From Acidobacteriota bacterium (GTDB lineage: Bacteria > Acidobacteriota > Blastocatellia > Pyrinomonadales > Pyrinomonadaceae), in contig QHXL01000188.1 in NCBI GenBank assembly GCA_003222935.1, positions 1-7,612 of the forward strand: a stretch of 7,612 nt of DNA. The letters are read 5' to 3'. Of this stretch, positions 7,154 through 7,612 are shown in pieces; position 1 is the stretch's first letter; every line of letters begins with the position of its first letter. The notes below the pieces were generated by a model. That model did no database searches. It saw nothing but the letters and a program-made list of their open reading frames with translations, and was not told where the DNA came from. Made by a program: the position numbers and the translations under genes.

Positions 7154-7177
7154 TTCGTACGTCGGCTAGCGTACGGA
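7154..7177. repeat. CGTACG dyad (short hairpin or operator-like)
   Basis: CGTACG occurs at 7156-7161 and 7170-7175, each copy palindromic, separated by TCGGCTAG. Flanking bases extend the pairing to eight pairs (one G-U) with an eight-base loop. No T-run follows on the plus strand. It may be a protein-binding dyad or an RNA hairpin; function unknown. Confidence 0.4.
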
Positions 7178-7452
7178 TGAGTAACTAACCAACACCTAGG
7201 ATACTCAGCCGCAACGCACAGGATAAGCTAGACCTACCGGATTGTGATCAGAATGGCATCCAGGTTGCTGAGCGCCCAATACGAAATCGGGACTGTTGTA
7301 ATGATGGCTTATACAAAAACAAACTGGACTTCTACTTGTATTGATTTAGAGCGAGTGTGACTTGGATAGATGATTCAAAGCGCACTTACGATTAGCTCAA
7401 GTGATCCGACTCAACGATTAATATTCCAGAGGACTACACACGGAGGAATGAT

Positions 7453-7612
7453 ATGCACAAACAACCTCAACGTTTACGAGGAGACAAACCCACAATATCG
7501 GAGCGTTTGTTCCAACCAAATTCTGCCCAGTTTGAGGTCGTCTCAGCGATAAAGAAGAAGGAATCGAAAACAATAGATGGTGCAGCTGCAGACCTGCCTG
7601 ACCTAATTTGCT
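7453..7612 (+). CDS. Start of an unrecognised protein, 3'-partial at window edge
   Basis: ATG 7453 is preceded by GGAGG at 7442-7446 with six bases between, an ideal ribosome binding site and the best in the window. The frame stays open for 53 codons to the last base. The visible product begins MHKQPQRLRGDKPTISERLF and continues with a charged stretch (AIKKKESKTIDGAAADLPDL). It has no signal peptide or membrane segment and matches no family I recognise. The competing ATG at 7448 lies only one base from GGAGG and leads to a frame that stops at 7552. Whether this is a real gene depends on sequence beyond the window. Confidence 0.55.
   Translation, partial: MHKQPQRLRGDKPTISERLFQPNSAQFEVVSAIKKKESKTIDGAAADLPDLIC

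Larger units (their letters stand above)
7018..7452. other. Intergenic region, about 435 bp, no convincing gene
   Basis: This stretch separates the minus-strand regulator from the plus-strand gene at the window end, so it should carry both promoters. Stops are frequent in all frames. A 60-codon frame at 7370-7552 starts here, but it overlaps the better-supported gene start at 7453 and lacks its own ribosome site. Seen within it are the inverted repeat at 7032-7088, a CGTACG dyad at 7154-7177, and short TTGTA/TACAA elements at 7296, 7312 and 7336. A TATACA at 7310-7315 could be a -10, but without a good -35. No tRNA, rRNA or CRISPR pattern was found. Confidence 0.6.

Noticed and set aside
7170..7190. 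Resemblance of GTACGGATGAGTAAC to the conserved 'ACGGGTGAGTAA' segment of 16S rRNA
   Set aside because: Only about a dozen bases match; the sequence on both sides does not follow 16S rRNA, and other conserved segments are absent.
7370..7552. 60-codon open frame at the window end
   Set aside because: It has no ribosome site at its start and overlaps the frame from 7453, which has an ideal GGAGG and stays open to the edge.

Overview
The window looks like a piece of a bacterial chromosome, most probably from an acidobacterium or a relative. The main reason is the first gene, a permease of the duplicated-FtsX/MacB type that is hugely expanded in Acidobacteria (the ADOP, 'acidobacterial duplicated orphan permease' group). 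Base composition is balanced, and nothing points to a plasmid, phage or insertion sequence. The taxonomic call is an inference from family knowledge; there is no rRNA or tRNA here to test it.

Layout. (1) Positions 2-1713, plus strand: the C-terminal two thirds of an ADOP-type permease that begins upstream of the window. It is split by two frameshifts, one beside an 8-bp direct repeat at about 434-451 and one near 858, so it reads as a pseudogene unless these are sequence errors. (2) Positions 1714-1896: intergenic, with one stem-loop. (3) Positions 1897-3063 and 3050-4102: a two-gene operon with a 14-bp overlap. It encodes a fold-type I PLP aminotransferase (KAT/YbdL-like) and a VanX/DdpX-type D-Ala-D-Ala dipeptidase. 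The dipeptidase has an apparent export signal and an extra N-terminal beta-rich domain. (4) Positions 4103-4287: intergenic, with a possible promoter and a leader stem-loop. (5) Positions 4288-6255: a soluble hybrid histidine kinase (PAS-PAS-HisKA-HATPase-REC). (6) Positions 6286-7017, minus strand: a Crp/Fnr-family regulator convergent with the kinase. (7) Positions 7018-7452: about 435 bp without a convincing gene, containing small inverted repeats. (8) Position 7453 to the end: the start of an unrecognised gene with an ideal Shine-Dalgarno sequence, cut by the window edge.

How the genes may work together. The aminotransferase and dipeptidase probably form one nutrient-scavenging or peptidoglycan-peptide recycling unit: the dipeptidase releases amino acids outside the cytoplasm and the aminotransferase handles amino acids inside. 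Because the dipeptidase appears exported and no VanH or VanA-like ligase is present, glycopeptide resistance is not supported. The kinase and the Crp/Fnr regulator may belong to one signalling circuit, but only adjacency suggests it. I see no clear new defence or mobile system. The most unusual items are the dipeptidase domain architecture, its coupling to an aminotransferase, and the repeat-associated frameshift in the permease.
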